Assembly (NCBI GenBank): GCA_902168085.1
Contig: CABHOP010000093.1
Coordinates: 1 to 61,333, forward strand
DNA length: 61,333 nt
Source: an uncultured Bacteroides sp.
Lineage (GTDB): Bacteria; Bacteroidota; Bacteroidia; Chitinophagales; Chitinophagaceae
Direction: 5' to 3'
Shown here: positions 8,106 through 17,600 of the stretch, one piece after another
How the letters are laid out: every line of letters begins with the position of its first letter
How positions within the stretch are numbered: the first letter of the stretch is position 1
The notes under the pieces: model-generated
What the model was told of the DNA's origin: nothing
What the model saw: the letters and a program-made list of their open reading frames with translations, nothing else
The model's database searches: none
Translations under genes and position numbers: made by a program

Positions 8106-8568
8106 GATATTGGATGGCGTAGCGCTGCAGCGCCAGGTCAATATATGGCATTCCTTTGGCAAGAAGATCGTCTTCACCAATGGCTGTTATGATATACTGC
8201 ATCGCGGGCACCTGGAGCTGCTGGCTAAAGCTGCCGATATGGGCAACATATTAATAGTGGGTGTCAATACCGATGCTTCTGTAAAAAGGCTGAAAGGGGA
8301 TGACCGCCCCATCAATCACGAACAAGACAGGGCCTTTCAATTGGCATCCTTATTATGTGTAGATGCCGTATGTCTGTTTGATGAAGACACCCCTGAAAAC
8401 CTTATTAAAAGCATCCATCCCGATGTGCTGGTGAAAGGCGGTGATTATACCATAGATACCATTGTAGGTGCGCAGCATGTACTATCCTATAATGGCAGCG
8501 TAGCGGTTATTCCTTTTGTAGAAGGGTATTCTACTACATCACTGATATCCACTATTAAGAAATTGTAA
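8077..8568 (+). CDS. rfaE2: D-glycero-beta-D-manno-heptose 1-phosphate adenylyltransferase (RfaE2/HldE C-terminal type)
   Basis: 163 aa nucleotidyltransferase, the stand-alone version of the HldE C-terminal domain, adding AMP to heptose 1-phosphate for ADP-heptose. The cytidylyltransferase signature FTNGCYDILHRGH (HxGH) lies near residue 33-45, followed by VGVNTDASVKRLKGDDRPI, and the C-terminal EGYSTTSLI replaces the usual STT-containing motif. The start overlaps the preceding membrane gene by 29 bp; this length (163) is normal. The kinase half (rfaE1) is not seen in the window. Confidence 0.88.
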   Translation: MHKTQWIENKILDGVALQRQVNIWHSFGKKIVFTNGCYDILHRGHLELLAKAADMGNILIVGVNTDASVKRLKGDDRPINHEQDRAFQLASLLCVDAVCLFDEDTPENLIKSIHPDVLVKGGDYTIDTIVGAQHVLSYNGSVAVIPFVEGYSTTSLISTIKKL

Positions 8569-8617
8569 AATCTGCTTTTTGTAACTTCATTGGGCTGAAC
8601 GGCGATACGTAAGCAAC

Positions 8618-8625
8618 TACTTTTG
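8618..8625 (+). promoter_or_regulatory. -7 element of ppk1-ppx
   Basis: TACTTTTG. An apparent TTG start at 8623 lies inside this element, which is why the downstream GTG at 8647 is preferred for ppk1. Confidence 0.65.
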
Positions 8626-8646
8626 CGCAAGTCAAAAAAACATATC

Positions 8647-10719
8647 GTGAAGCCTACCAAGCAAACCATCGTAAGGGACATCAGCTGGCTGTCTTTCAAT
8701 GCACGCGTATTGCAGGAAGCACAAGATACGTCCAACCACATCTACGACAGGTTGCGCTTCCTTGGCATCTTTTCCAATAACCTGGATGAGTTTTTCAGGG
8801 TGCGCGTGGCTACGCTCAACAGGATGACCCGCCTGGGCAAAGTTGCGCGTATACATCTTGAAAATAACCCCGATAAAATACTATCACAGATACAGCAACA
8901 GGTAATAAGCCAGCAGGCTGAATTTGACAAGATATATGCAGACATCATTGATGAACTTGAGAAAGACAAGATATTCATCAAAAATGAGAAGCAGCTAACC
9001 AAGGTGCAAAAGGAGTTTGTTACTACCTATTTCGATGAAAAAGTACGTACGCAGATAATACCGCTGATGATAGAGAGTATCCCGCAGATACCATTGCTGA
9101 GGGATAAATCGATATACCTGGCATGTGTGCTGGGCGATACGCACAACCCTATGCTGCAGCGTTATGCATTGATAGAAATACCTACCAAGGTATTGCCAAG
9201 GTTTGTGATACTGCCATCGGATGGTAAGAACAAAGACATCATACTGCTGGAAGACATTATCAGGTTCAGCCTGCCCAATCTTTTCGCTCCATTCGGCTTC
9301 AATCGCTTCCTGGGCTATATCATCAAAGTAACGCGTGATGCGGAACTGGAAATGGATAATGATATAAACACCAACCTGATAGATGAGCTGGAAAAAAGCC
9401 TGAAGAACCGTAAGCGTGGCCGTGCTACGCGCTTTGTGTTTGACAGGCAGATAGATGCTAATCTATTGGACTATCTTATAAAGAGGCTGAACCTTGCCAA
9501 AAAAGATAACCTGATACCCGGTGGCCGCATACATAACTTTAAAGACTTTATGAACTTTCCGCAGCAGGTCTTTGCCGATTTGTTGCCAAGGCCACGTGCC
9601 TTTGTGCACCCATTGCTAAAGCAACCGGTGCGCATCATGGAAGTGCTGGATAAGAAAGATGTGATGCTGCATTTCCCGTATCACTCTTTTGATTCTGTAA
9701 TAGACCTGCTACGCGAAGCAGCCATCGACCCATTTGTGCAAAGTATAAAGATCACCTGCTACCGCCTGGCCAAAGATTCGAAGGTGGTAAATGCATTGGT
9801 GAATGCGGTGCGCAATGGTAAGCAGGTGACCGTGGCACTGGAGCTGCGTGCCCGCTTTGATGAAGAAGCCAACCTGCAATGGAAAAGCAGGCTGGAAGAA
9901 GAAGGCGTGAAAGTAGTATTGGGCCTGCCGCATATGAAGGTGCATGCCAAAGTATGCGTCATTAAAAAGCGCGAGTTCAATAAAACCAAGCAATACGGCT
10001 TTATATCTACCGGCAACTTTAATGAAGGTACCGCACAGTATTATGGTGATTATTGCCTGCTGACTACTAACAGGAATATACTGGCAGATATCAACCGTAT
10101 CTTCAACTTCCTGGAAGCTGCGCATCCTAAAGTAGAAAGCCTGAAGGCTTGCAAAACATTGCCGATAGCGCCGGTAAATATGCGCAAATTCTTTGCAGAC
10201 CTTATTAGTAAAGAAATACGTGCAGCCAAGAAAAACAAGCCCGCATCTATCATCTTAAAATCGAACAGCCTGGTAGATGGAGAACTTATCAATAAACTGT
10301 ATGAAGCGGCAAGAGCAGGTGTAGAGCTGAAGCTTATAATACGCGGTAGCTGCTGTGCTTATACGGCGCATAAAACCTTTAAGAAAGATATCCAGGCCAT
10401 CAGCATTATAGATGAATACCTGGAGCATGCCCGCGTATTCGTTTTTCATAATGATGGCAAGCCCAAAGTTTTCATATCATCGGCCGACTGGATGGTGCGT
10501 AACCTGGACCATAGGATAGAGGCTGCGTGCCCTATTTATGATACCGAGATACAAAAAGAATTGATAGATATTTTGAACATTCAGCTTGCTGAAAATGTGA
10601 AAGGGCGTATTTTAGATAACGAACAGCGCAATGAATATGTTGTGCGTGAAAAGGGGGAACCGGAAGTGCGCTCGCAAGAGCAGATTTATGAATATTTGCA
10701 CCACCATAAAAAGATATAA
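8647..10719 (+). CDS. ppk1: polyphosphate kinase 1
   Basis: About 690 aa. PPK1 makes long-chain inorganic polyphosphate from ATP at the inner membrane face. The N-terminal domain starts with RDISWLSFNARVLQEA and FLGIFSNNLDEFFRVR; the catalytic phospholipase D-like half carries HMKVHAKVCVIKK, whose His (about residue 433) is the expected phosphorylated His, and a second half-site at EHARVFVFHNDGKPK. GTG 8647 is chosen because the alternative TTG at 8623 sits within the promoter; the difference is eight residues. The exopolyphosphatase gene begins 3 bp after the stop, so synthesis and degradation are co-expressed. Confidence 0.95.
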   Translation: MKPTKQTIVRDISWLSFNARVLQEAQDTSNHIYDRLRFLGIFSNNLDEFFRVRVATLNRMTRLGKVARIHLENNPDKILSQIQQQVISQQAEFDKIYADIIDELEKDKIFIKNEKQLTKVQKEFVTTYFDEKVRTQIIPLMIESIPQIPLLRDKSIYLACVLGDTHNPMLQRYALIEIPTKVLPRFVILPSDGKNKDIILLEDIIRFSLPNLFAPFGFNRFLGYIIKVTRDAELEMDNDINTNLIDELEKSLKNRKRGRATRFVFDRQIDANLLDYLIKRLNLAKKDNLIPGGRIHNFKDFMNFPQQVFADLLPRPRAFVHPLLKQPVRIMEVLDKKDVMLHFPYHSFDSVIDLLREAAIDPFVQSIKITCYRLAKDSKVVNALVNAVRNGKQVTVALELRARFDEEANLQWKSRLEEEGVKVVLGLPHMKVHAKVCVIKKREFNKTKQYGFISTGNFNEGTAQYYGDYCLLTTNRNILADINRIFNFLEAAHPKVESLKACKTLPIAPVNMRKFFADLISKEIRAAKKNKPASIILKSNSLVDGELINKLYEAARAGVELKLIIRGSCCAYTAHKTFKKDIQAISIIDEYLEHARVFVFHNDGKPKVFISSADWMVRNLDHRIEAACPIYDTEIQKELIDILNIQLAENVKGRILDNEQRNEYVVREKGEPEVRSQEQIYEYLHHHKKI

Positions 10720-10722
10720 CTA

Positions 10723-11610
10723 TTGATATTAGCTGCTATTGATATAGGATCGAATGCTGCGCGTTTATTGATAGCAGAAACCTCGGTTTATAAAGATGGA
10801 ACTGTTGATTTCACCAAGCTGAACCTGGTGCGTATACCATTAAGGCTGGGTTTTGATGTATTTGAAAATGGTGCGATAAGTGAGGGAAAGAAAACATTAC
10901 TTATCAATACCATCAAAGCCTATAAGCTGCTGATGGATATATATAAAGTAGAAGCGGTGAAAGCCTGTGCCACATCGGCCATGCGCGATGCTGCCAATGG
11001 CCCGCAACTGCTGAAAGAGATATATGCCGAAACAGGCATAGAAATATCCATCATCAGCGGGCAGGAAGAGGCCAATGTGATATATGAAACGCATATTGCC
11101 GAAAACCTGACCAACAGCAAGTCTTACATGTATGTGGATGTAGGTGGAGGTAGTACCGAGATTACCCTGTTTGCCGATAATCATATCATATTTAAAGAAT
11201 CCTTCAACATAGGTACGATACGCCTGCTGAATGATAGTGTGACGGATGAGCAGTGGGAGCATATGAAATGGTACATTAAAACCCACACAAAAGACTATCA
11301 ACCTGTAGAAGCCATAGGTAGCGGTGGCAACATCAATAAGATATTCTCCATTTCCAAACGGAAGGAAGGCAAACCACTGCCGCTGGACCTGCTGAAGGAT
11401 TATTACAAAGAGCTAAGCTATAGCACGGTGGAAGAACGTAAGCACCTATACAAGTTGCGCAGCGACCGTGCCGATGTGATAGTGCCTGCCTTGCAGATAT
11501 ATATAGCCGTGATGCGCTGGGCCAATGCTGATGAGATATATGTGCCCAAAATAGGCCTGGCAGATGGCTTGGTAAGGATTTTGTATAAGGATAGAAGTAA
11601 CAAAGGATAG
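10723..11610 (+). CDS. ppx: Ppx/GppA family exopolyphosphatase
   Basis: 295 aa of the ASKHA fold. The two phosphate-binding loops are clear: AAIDIGSNAARLLIAE at the N-terminus and YVDVGGGSTEITLF near residue 138. The short length, lacking the C-terminal HD domain of E. coli Ppx, is usual in Bacteroidota. It removes terminal phosphate from polyphosphate, or hydrolyses pppGpp; the pairing with ppk1 favours polyphosphate. Translation starts at TTG, 3 bp after the ppk1 stop. Confidence 0.9.
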   Translation: MILAAIDIGSNAARLLIAETSVYKDGTVDFTKLNLVRIPLRLGFDVFENGAISEGKKTLLINTIKAYKLLMDIYKVEAVKACATSAMRDAANGPQLLKEIYAETGIEISIISGQEEANVIYETHIAENLTNSKSYMYVDVGGGSTEITLFADNHIIFKESFNIGTIRLLNDSVTDEQWEHMKWYIKTHTKDYQPVEAIGSGGNINKIFSISKRKEGKPLPLDLLKDYYKELSYSTVEERKHLYKLRSDRADVIVPALQIYIAVMRWANADEIYVPKIGLADGLVRILYKDRSNKG

Positions 11611-11621
11611 GTTTGCATTCA

Positions 11622-11653
11622 ACGAAAAATGTTAATTTGTAGACATTTTTCGT
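11622..11653 (+). terminator. perfect 11-bp inverted repeat after ppx
   Basis: ACGAAAAATGT and ACATTTTTCGT flank a ten-base spacer, 11 bp after the ppx stop. It may end the ppk1-ppx transcript, though no T tract follows, or be an operator for the next gene. Confidence 0.5.
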
Positions 11654-11666
11654 CAGTGGCATCCTA

Positions 11667-11701
11667 TTTGTGTAAAAAAATCAACAACAACAATATTTTT
11701 G
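11667..11701 (+). promoter_or_regulatory. complete -33/-7 promoter of the repeat lipoprotein gene
   Basis: TTTG at 11667-11670 and TATTTTTG at 11694-11701 match both halves of the Bacteroidota vegetative promoter with 23 bp between them, giving a leader of about 18 nt. Confidence 0.7.
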
Positions 11702-11722
11702 CATTATAAAAAACCGTAGAAA

Positions 11723-12151
11723 ATGAAAAAGCAAACTTTATTACTAATGGCCGGTGGTATACTGGCACTGGCTTCTTGTAATAACGAGCAAGCTGCTGAT
11801 GCGGGCATGAACCAGGCACAGGTAGACTCTGCCGTAAATGCACGCGTAGAAGAAATAAGGGCAGAACTGATGGCCCAGAACGATTCGCTGATCAATGCAC
11901 TGGCGCAGTGGAAGGCAGATTCTATTATAGCTGCTATGAAGGGTAAACCTGCACCTGCCGCATCTGCTAAGCCTAAGCCAACCACATCAAAAACTACTGA
12001 AAAGCCTAAATCAGATGGCACTAAGGTAACTGACCGTCCGGGTGCTACCAACCAATCGGGCACTAAGGTAACTGACCGCCCGGGTGCTACCAACCAATCT
12101 GGTACCAAGGTAACCGACCGTCCGGGTGCTACTAATACTAACAATAAGTAA
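11723..12151 (+). CDS. small lipoprotein with tandem TKVTDRPGATNQSG repeats
   Basis: 142 aa of unknown function. A lipoprotein signal peptide ends with LALASC, so the mature protein begins with a lipidated Cys at residue 19. A charged, probably helical segment follows (about 25-85; AQVDSAVNARVEEIRAEL), then a Lys/Pro/Thr-rich linker and three tandem 14-residue repeats of the type GTKVTDRPGATNQS ending at the C-terminus. The design suggests an anchored coiled coil with a flexible tail, perhaps reaching peptidoglycan or the surface. It has its own promoter and a strong terminator. No homologous family is recognised. Confidence 0.8.
   Translation: MKKQTLLLMAGGILALASCNNEQAADAGMNQAQVDSAVNARVEEIRAELMAQNDSLINALAQWKADSIIAAMKGKPAPAASAKPKPTTSKTTEKPKSDGTKVTDRPGATNQSGTKVTDRPGATNQSGTKVTDRPGATNTNNK
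12017..12142 (+). repeat. three tandem 42-bp coding repeats
   Basis: Units at 12017-12058, 12059-12100 and 12101-12142. The first two differ at only two bases; the third has diverged at its end. Each encodes GTKVTDRPGATN plus two residues. Confidence 0.9.
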
Positions 12152-12165
12152 TTTGAAATTGCCCT

Positions 12166-12203
12166 AATAAAAAAAGCACCTCATACGAGGTGCTTTTTTT
12201 ATT
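12166..12203. terminator. bidirectional terminator
   Basis: A perfect 17-bp stem with a four-base ATAC loop, A-rich on the left and T-rich on the right, between the convergent lipoprotein and EGF-like genes; it can serve both strands. Confidence 0.9.
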
Positions 12204-12220
12204 ACATCATGTAAAGCTGA

Positions 12221-12727
12221 TTATTGCCTAGAGTAAGTACCGTCGCAAGAATCTGAAGTACCAACTGCTTCCGTAACAGTGTACTTAAAGGTCATATTGT
12301 TACCATTGAAAGTCATGGTACCGGTCAATGTGCGGCCACCACCTACGCTTTGTTGGTTAAACGACAGTGTGTTGCTGGCAGTTACATTTCCTGTAATGGT
12401 AACTGCAGTACCATAGCCACCGGGATTGCTTACCAGAGCAGTTACGCTGCTTGAAGACGAAGCGGCGATAGATAGTGTAATAGTGTAAGTGCCTAAACCA
12501 CATTTGTCAGAACCAGCCCAGCTGCCTATGAACTTATCGCGTGTTTTAGCGTCGCAATTAGTTCCTTCATAACCTGTAGGGCAGCTACAAGTACCGTCTA
12601 CGCAGGTACCACCGTTGTTACATACTACATCTTTACACTCATCTTTGTTACAAGCTGTGTAAGTGATAGCGCTGAATGCGCCGATTGTCATTAATGCTGC
12701 AAATGCAATGTTGCGGATTGATTTCAT
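12221..12727 (-). CDS. lipoprotein with an EGF-like domain
   Basis: 168 aa from ATG 12727 (a TTG nine bases upstream is less likely). The signal peptide ends in ITYTAC, giving lipidated Cys at about residue 26. A single EGF-like module follows: six cysteines in CKDVVCNNGGTC, CSCPTGYEG and NC. The rest (about 65-168) is a Ser/Thr/Gly-rich beta-strand domain reminiscent of lipocalin-like or calycin barrels, with a Cys near each end. It is probably exposed at the outer membrane. Function unknown; single gene with its own promoter. Confidence 0.8.
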   Translation of the reverse strand: MKSIRNIAFAALMTIGAFSAITYTACNKDECKDVVCNNGGTCVDGTCSCPTGYEGTNCDAKTRDKFIGSWAGSDKCGLGTYTITLSIAASSSSSVTALVSNPGGYGTAVTITGNVTASNTLSFNQQSVGGGRTLTGTMTFNGNNMTFKYTVTEAVGTSDSCDGTYSRQ

Positions 12728-12757
12728 AGATAGCAAATTTTGTTTTTAACGAATAGA

Positions 12758-12765
12758 CAAATATA
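12758..12765 (-). promoter_or_regulatory. -7 element of the EGF-like lipoprotein gene
   Basis: TATATTTG on the minus strand, about 30 bp upstream of the ATG. Confidence 0.6.
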
Positions 12766-12857
12766 ATGCCAAAAATACGGTGCATCACTTACATATCAAA
12801 ACTTAAACAATAATATGTTTGCTGCACAATGAATTACGTTGTGTGTGCGCTATCCGT

Positions 12858-12865
12858 TACTTTTG
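12858..12865 (+). promoter_or_regulatory. -7 element of the TPR gene
   Basis: TACTTTTG, 7 bases before the chosen ATG at 12873, the same distance as at panD. A TTG at 12839-12841 is a possible -33 element. Confidence 0.6.
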
Positions 12866-12872
12866 TTGTACC

Positions 12873-14363
12873 ATGGGCCGTAAGCTGCTTATTGTTTATA
12901 TCATACTTAGCTTTAGTAGTATTTGTTCTACAAAGGCTGGCTACTTCTTTGCATATGATAATCAATGCCAGAAAGCATACAAACATTATATGGCTTTGCA
13001 GTTTGAAGAAGGGGACGCGGCACTAAGGCAGGCGCTGATAAACAATCCGCGAAACCTGATGCCCACCTATATAGCCGATTATAAAGATTGTTTACTGCTG
13101 CTGTTTAACGGAGATAAGAAAGATTTTGAACAACTGCACCATCACCTGGATCAACGGCTGGAATTAATAGAACGTGGGGATAAAAATACCCCATGGTACC
13201 GGCTGTGTAAAGGTGGGCTGTATATGCATTGGGCATTTGTGCATTTGCGCATGGGCGATAATTTTAAGGCCGCTACCACTTTTCGTAAGTCGTTTATAAT
13301 ATTGAAAGAGAACCAAAGGCTGTACCCATCGTTTGAATACGATGATATATTCTTTGGCCTGGAGAATGCTGTAGTGGGTACCATACCCGATGATTACAAG
13401 TGGATAGCATCCTTCCTGGGAATGAAGGGCAATGTAAAAAAAGGTGTGGAACAAATTGAGCGATTCCTGGACAGGCATACCCCGCAGGATGCTATGTATG
13501 CAGAAGCACAGGTTTTTTATGCCTATTTAAAATTCTACCTGTTATCGCAGCAGGATGAAGCCTGGCAATATGTAAACAGTAATGGCTTTTCCATCAGTAA
13601 TAATTTGCTGTTTGGCTTTGTGAGGGCCAATATAGCGCTTAACTACCGCAAGGCCGATGCCGCATTGCAAACACTAAAGTATATGCAGGGCCTGGATGAC
13701 TACAAGCGCTTCCCCGTGCTGGATTATGAAGTGGGGGCTGCACTGCTGCATAAGCTGGACCCTGCTGCTATCGGTTACTTCAACAAATTCTTATCTGCCT
13801 ATCGCGGCAGGTTATTCATAAAAGATACCTGGCAAAAGAAGGCGTATGCCTACTACCTGCAAGCAGATGATAAGCTGGCCGTGCAATGCAGGGAAGCGAT
13901 AAAAAGATATGGCACTACCGATGTGGATGCAGATAAACAAGCACAGCGCTTTGCCGAGCAAAATGCGTGGCCGCAGGCGTTACTATTGCAGGCCCGGCTG
14001 CTGATAGACGGGGGCTATTACCAGCAGGCACTCACCAAACTATCGGTCAGAACAGAGGCTGAGATGGATGGTATTACAGACAAGGCTGAATATAACTTTC
14101 GCCTGGGCAGGGTATATGATGAACTTGGCAATGATAATAAAGCATTGGAATACTATAACAGAGCTATATCCCTGGGCAGGGAGCGAAAAGAGCATTTTGC
14201 TGCACGCTCATCGCTGCAGGTAGGGTTTATATATGAAAAAAGAGGGAATGCTGCCCTGGCACTGGCCAGTTATAAAGCATGCCTGGGCATGCCGGTTCAG
14301 GATTATAAGAATTCCATCTTTCAACAGGCAAAAGCAGGCATCAACCGGCTTACGGTAAAATAA
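12873..14363 (+). CDS. exported tetratricopeptide-repeat protein
   Basis: 496 aa from ATG 12873. An N-terminal signal peptide (RKLLIVYIILSFSSICSTKA) is followed by helical repeats throughout. A clear TPR lies near the C-terminus (YNFRLGRVYDELGNDNKALEYYNRAI, about residues 410-435) and another after it (LQVGFIYEKRGNAALALASYK). An earlier in-frame start at 12819 would put a Cys-rich stretch before the signal peptide and lies upstream of the promoter, so it is rejected. TPR proteins scaffold complexes; no partner is evident. Such single-gene exported TPR proteins are common in Bacteroidota and mostly uncharacterised. Confidence 0.8.
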   Translation: MGRKLLIVYIILSFSSICSTKAGYFFAYDNQCQKAYKHYMALQFEEGDAALRQALINNPRNLMPTYIADYKDCLLLLFNGDKKDFEQLHHHLDQRLELIERGDKNTPWYRLCKGGLYMHWAFVHLRMGDNFKAATTFRKSFIILKENQRLYPSFEYDDIFFGLENAVVGTIPDDYKWIASFLGMKGNVKKGVEQIERFLDRHTPQDAMYAEAQVFYAYLKFYLLSQQDEAWQYVNSNGFSISNNLLFGFVRANIALNYRKADAALQTLKYMQGLDDYKRFPVLDYEVGAALLHKLDPAAIGYFNKFLSAYRGRLFIKDTWQKKAYAYYLQADDKLAVQCREAIKRYGTTDVDADKQAQRFAEQNAWPQALLLQARLLIDGGYYQQALTKLSVRTEAEMDGITDKAEYNFRLGRVYDELGNDNKALEYYNRAISLGRERKEHFAARSSLQVGFIYEKRGNAALALASYKACLGMPVQDYKNSIFQQAKAGINRLTVK

Positions 14364-14470
14364 ATAAGCGAGAAAAACGCTTGTACCTGTTTCTAAATTG
14401 CCACTTTATCCTTAAATTTAACAATTGCCAACCTTCTCTAAATCCAATCCCCATTTTACGTATATAGGTT

Positions 14471-14532
14471 TTAACTGTTTTTTAATCGCCACTTAAGGTT
14501 TTTTAATGGGCTTTTAACTGGTTTTTAATCGC
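14471..14532 (+). repeat. three T-rich direct repeats at 21-22 bp spacing
   Basis: Units begin at 14471, 14493 and 14514. First and third (TTAACTGTTTTTTAATCGC type, 19 bp) differ at one base; the middle (TTAAGGTTTTTTAATGGGC) is a looser copy. The spacing is two DNA helical turns, as for a protein binding one face. It lies about 110 bp before the first giant surface gene. Confidence 0.7.
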
Positions 14533-14643
14533 ATGAAACATGTATACAACATAGTTTTACTATTGCCGCCACTACCGCCTATGATTTTACATTGAACTTA
14601 TGTTGCTCTTTGTAATTTATTATGGTACCTAAAACAATTGTAA

Positions 14644-17600
14644 ATGAAGCATTTTAACAAACTAAAGAGGGCATTATTAATAGTATGCCTTATGTTGTTC
14701 GGAGGTTTTTCTGCCTTTGCACAACCGTTGAGTGGTACGTACACCATCGGGGGTACGACACCCAGCTACGCCAGCCTATCTGCTGCAATTACAGCCCTAA
14801 ACAATAACGGTGTTTCGGGGCCGGTTATTTTCAACATCAGATCAGGGAGTTATTCAGGTAGTACCTGGGTAGGAACGATCAATACTATTGCCGGTGCGAG
14901 CAGTACCAACACAGTCACCTTCCAACCTGAAAGTGGTGTGGGTACTGTTACTATATCGACAACAGGTTCTTCTACATCCAACAACTTTATCTTCAAGTTG
15001 GATAATGCCAATTATGTGACCATTAAAGATCTTACTTTGAGCAACACAGGTACCACATATGGTACCGACGTGCAGTTTGCAGGTAGTGCATCTTATAATA
15101 CGGTTGATAATTGTACACTGACGGGTAATACAAGTACTTCCACCAGTATGTACAAGTCGCGTGTATTTGCATCCGGCAATACAGGTGGATATAATACGGT
15201 ATCTAATAACACTTTCCCTGCTGGTTGCTCCTGGGGGGTTTATTATAGTAGTAATTCTTCTTCAAGGCCTACTAATAACGTTATATCAGGCAATACCATG
15301 GTTCCATATTATGGATCTGTTTATGCATATTACAATAACGACATAAAAATCCGTAACAACACCATTACGAAAACCAACAGTGGTGGTTTTATGGGCATCT
15401 ATATGTATGATTGCGATAGTGCGGTAGAAATTACCGGTAATAGCCAGATAGTAAGCAGTGTCAGCAGTACATACTACGGTATTTATAAATATTACTGTGA
15501 TGGCAGGCCGGGAAGAAATCAAAAGGTGGGCAATAACACTATAACTGCTACTACCAGCAGTACTGCGTATCCTACTTATTTCTATTTCGATACGTATGAC
15601 TCTGTATATAACAACAACTTTACTACAACGGCGTCATCTACAATCTATACGTACTTCTACTATCCTAATGATTTGACCATTAGGAATAACAATTTTACTG
15701 CAACAACAACAACAAGTAGTACTTGCTATCCCATATATATATATGGATATTACAGCGGTACGCAGTATGGCAACAATATTACATTTGATAATAACACGGT
15801 AACAGGTACCGGTGGTGGTTCAGTTCAAAACATGTTCTACTACTGTTCAGACTACAAATGGACTAACAATACATTGCGCGCGGTTTCAACAGGTTCCGGT
15901 ACAGTATACGGTATGTACGATTACAGTACAAACATCTTTTACAATGGTGAGGTTTCAGGTAACAAGATCTTCGCAAAAAGCAACACCGGTACTACCTATG
16001 GCCTTAGTACGTCTTACCACGTTGGAGATATTAAAATATTCAATAATGCGGTAGCTGCTCAAACATCAGGTACTTGTTATGCTTTTTATTGCTACTATAA
16101 CTATGGTGGTGGTTACGACATATACAATAACACATTCCATAGCTTAGGTACAGGTTCTACCAATTATGGTGCTTATACGTATATTTCTTTAGCAGGCTGC
16201 TATTTGAATATGCATAACAATGTTGTATCAAAAGTAAATGCAGGGTCTACTCCGCTGGTTTACATGTATACTCCTACGTACATGACAGCAGACTACAACA
16301 ACTGGTATACGCCATCCGGGGACATATTCAGAAGTGTAACCGGCCCGGGCGGTAGTTATACTAGCATATCAGCATGGCGTGCAGCTACAGGTCTTGATAA
16401 GAACTCGCTTTCTTTTGCGCCTGCATTTGTGAGTGCAGCAACGGGTGATCTTACACCAGATGCCAGTAACAGCAACTGCTGGTCTATGCATGGCCGCGGT
16501 ATTCACATGCCCGGTAATGATAAAGATATCAATGGTAACCCTCGCCACGTAATTCCTTCTACAGGCGTTCCGGATCTGGGTGCGTATGAGTTTACGCCCA
16601 ACACCGGTGTTACCCCTCCTTTGTGTGCGGTTACTCCTGCTGCTCCTGTGGCAGGTGGTACCCAGGTTTACACTTTTGGTGGTGATACGGTAGCTACCAT
16701 TACATGGGATGCGGCTGCTACGGTGCCTGCTACATCTCCTGACTGTCGTCAGTATTCGGGTGTCGTTCCTCCGGGTCTCAGCTCGATAAATGCAACTAAT
16801 ATGTATTTCTATACAGATATCAGCAGTGGTACCAGTGCCGATTATGAGGCTAATATCTATTATAAAGATCCCTGGATAGGTACTATCGCATCAGACCTGG
16901 TATTACACCTTGCTAAAAAGGATGGCGCGAACCCATGGGTAGGTTATCCTATTACTATCAGTGGTGTTAATGCAGTGCGCAATTTTATTTACAGCCCTGC
17001 TTCTCCTAAGCTGAACACTTATGGATTGTACACCGGTATAGACGTAGCAAACAATGCAGGTACAGATGCTATTGTTACACCTAGCGGTTTCTTCTGCCCC
17101 GGTACTTATCCTGTTACCGTGCGTATTAAAAACAATGGTAACAATGCGCTGAACAGTGTAAAAATACACTGGCAGATGAATGGTGGCCCGGTTACTACCA
17201 TAAACTACACTACTACTATTCCGGTTAATAATGGTACACCCAACAGCAATGCGGCTAATATATTCCTGACCAATGCAACATTCGGCGCAAGCGCACATGT
17301 CTTTAAAGTTTGGACTTCTGACCCTAACGGTGTAGCCGACGTAATACCTGCAGATGATACCATCAATGTAAGCATACGTGCTGCACTGAGTGGTGTATAT
17401 ACAGTGGGTGGTACTGCTCCGGATTTCCCTTCAGTGGAAGCTGCGGTAGATGACCTGAATCAATATGGTATTTGTGGCCCGGTGACATTCAATATTCGCC
17501 CCGGTACATATACCAGCACTAAAAGCCTGGTTATAGGCAAGATTGTTGGTGCGGATGCTGCCAATCGTGTAACCTTCCAATCTGAAAATGGCTTGGCATC

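Noticed and set aside
8623-8646. TTG start at 8623 for ppk1
   Set aside because: The codon is inside the TACTTTTG promoter element, so it is unlikely to be transcribed in full.
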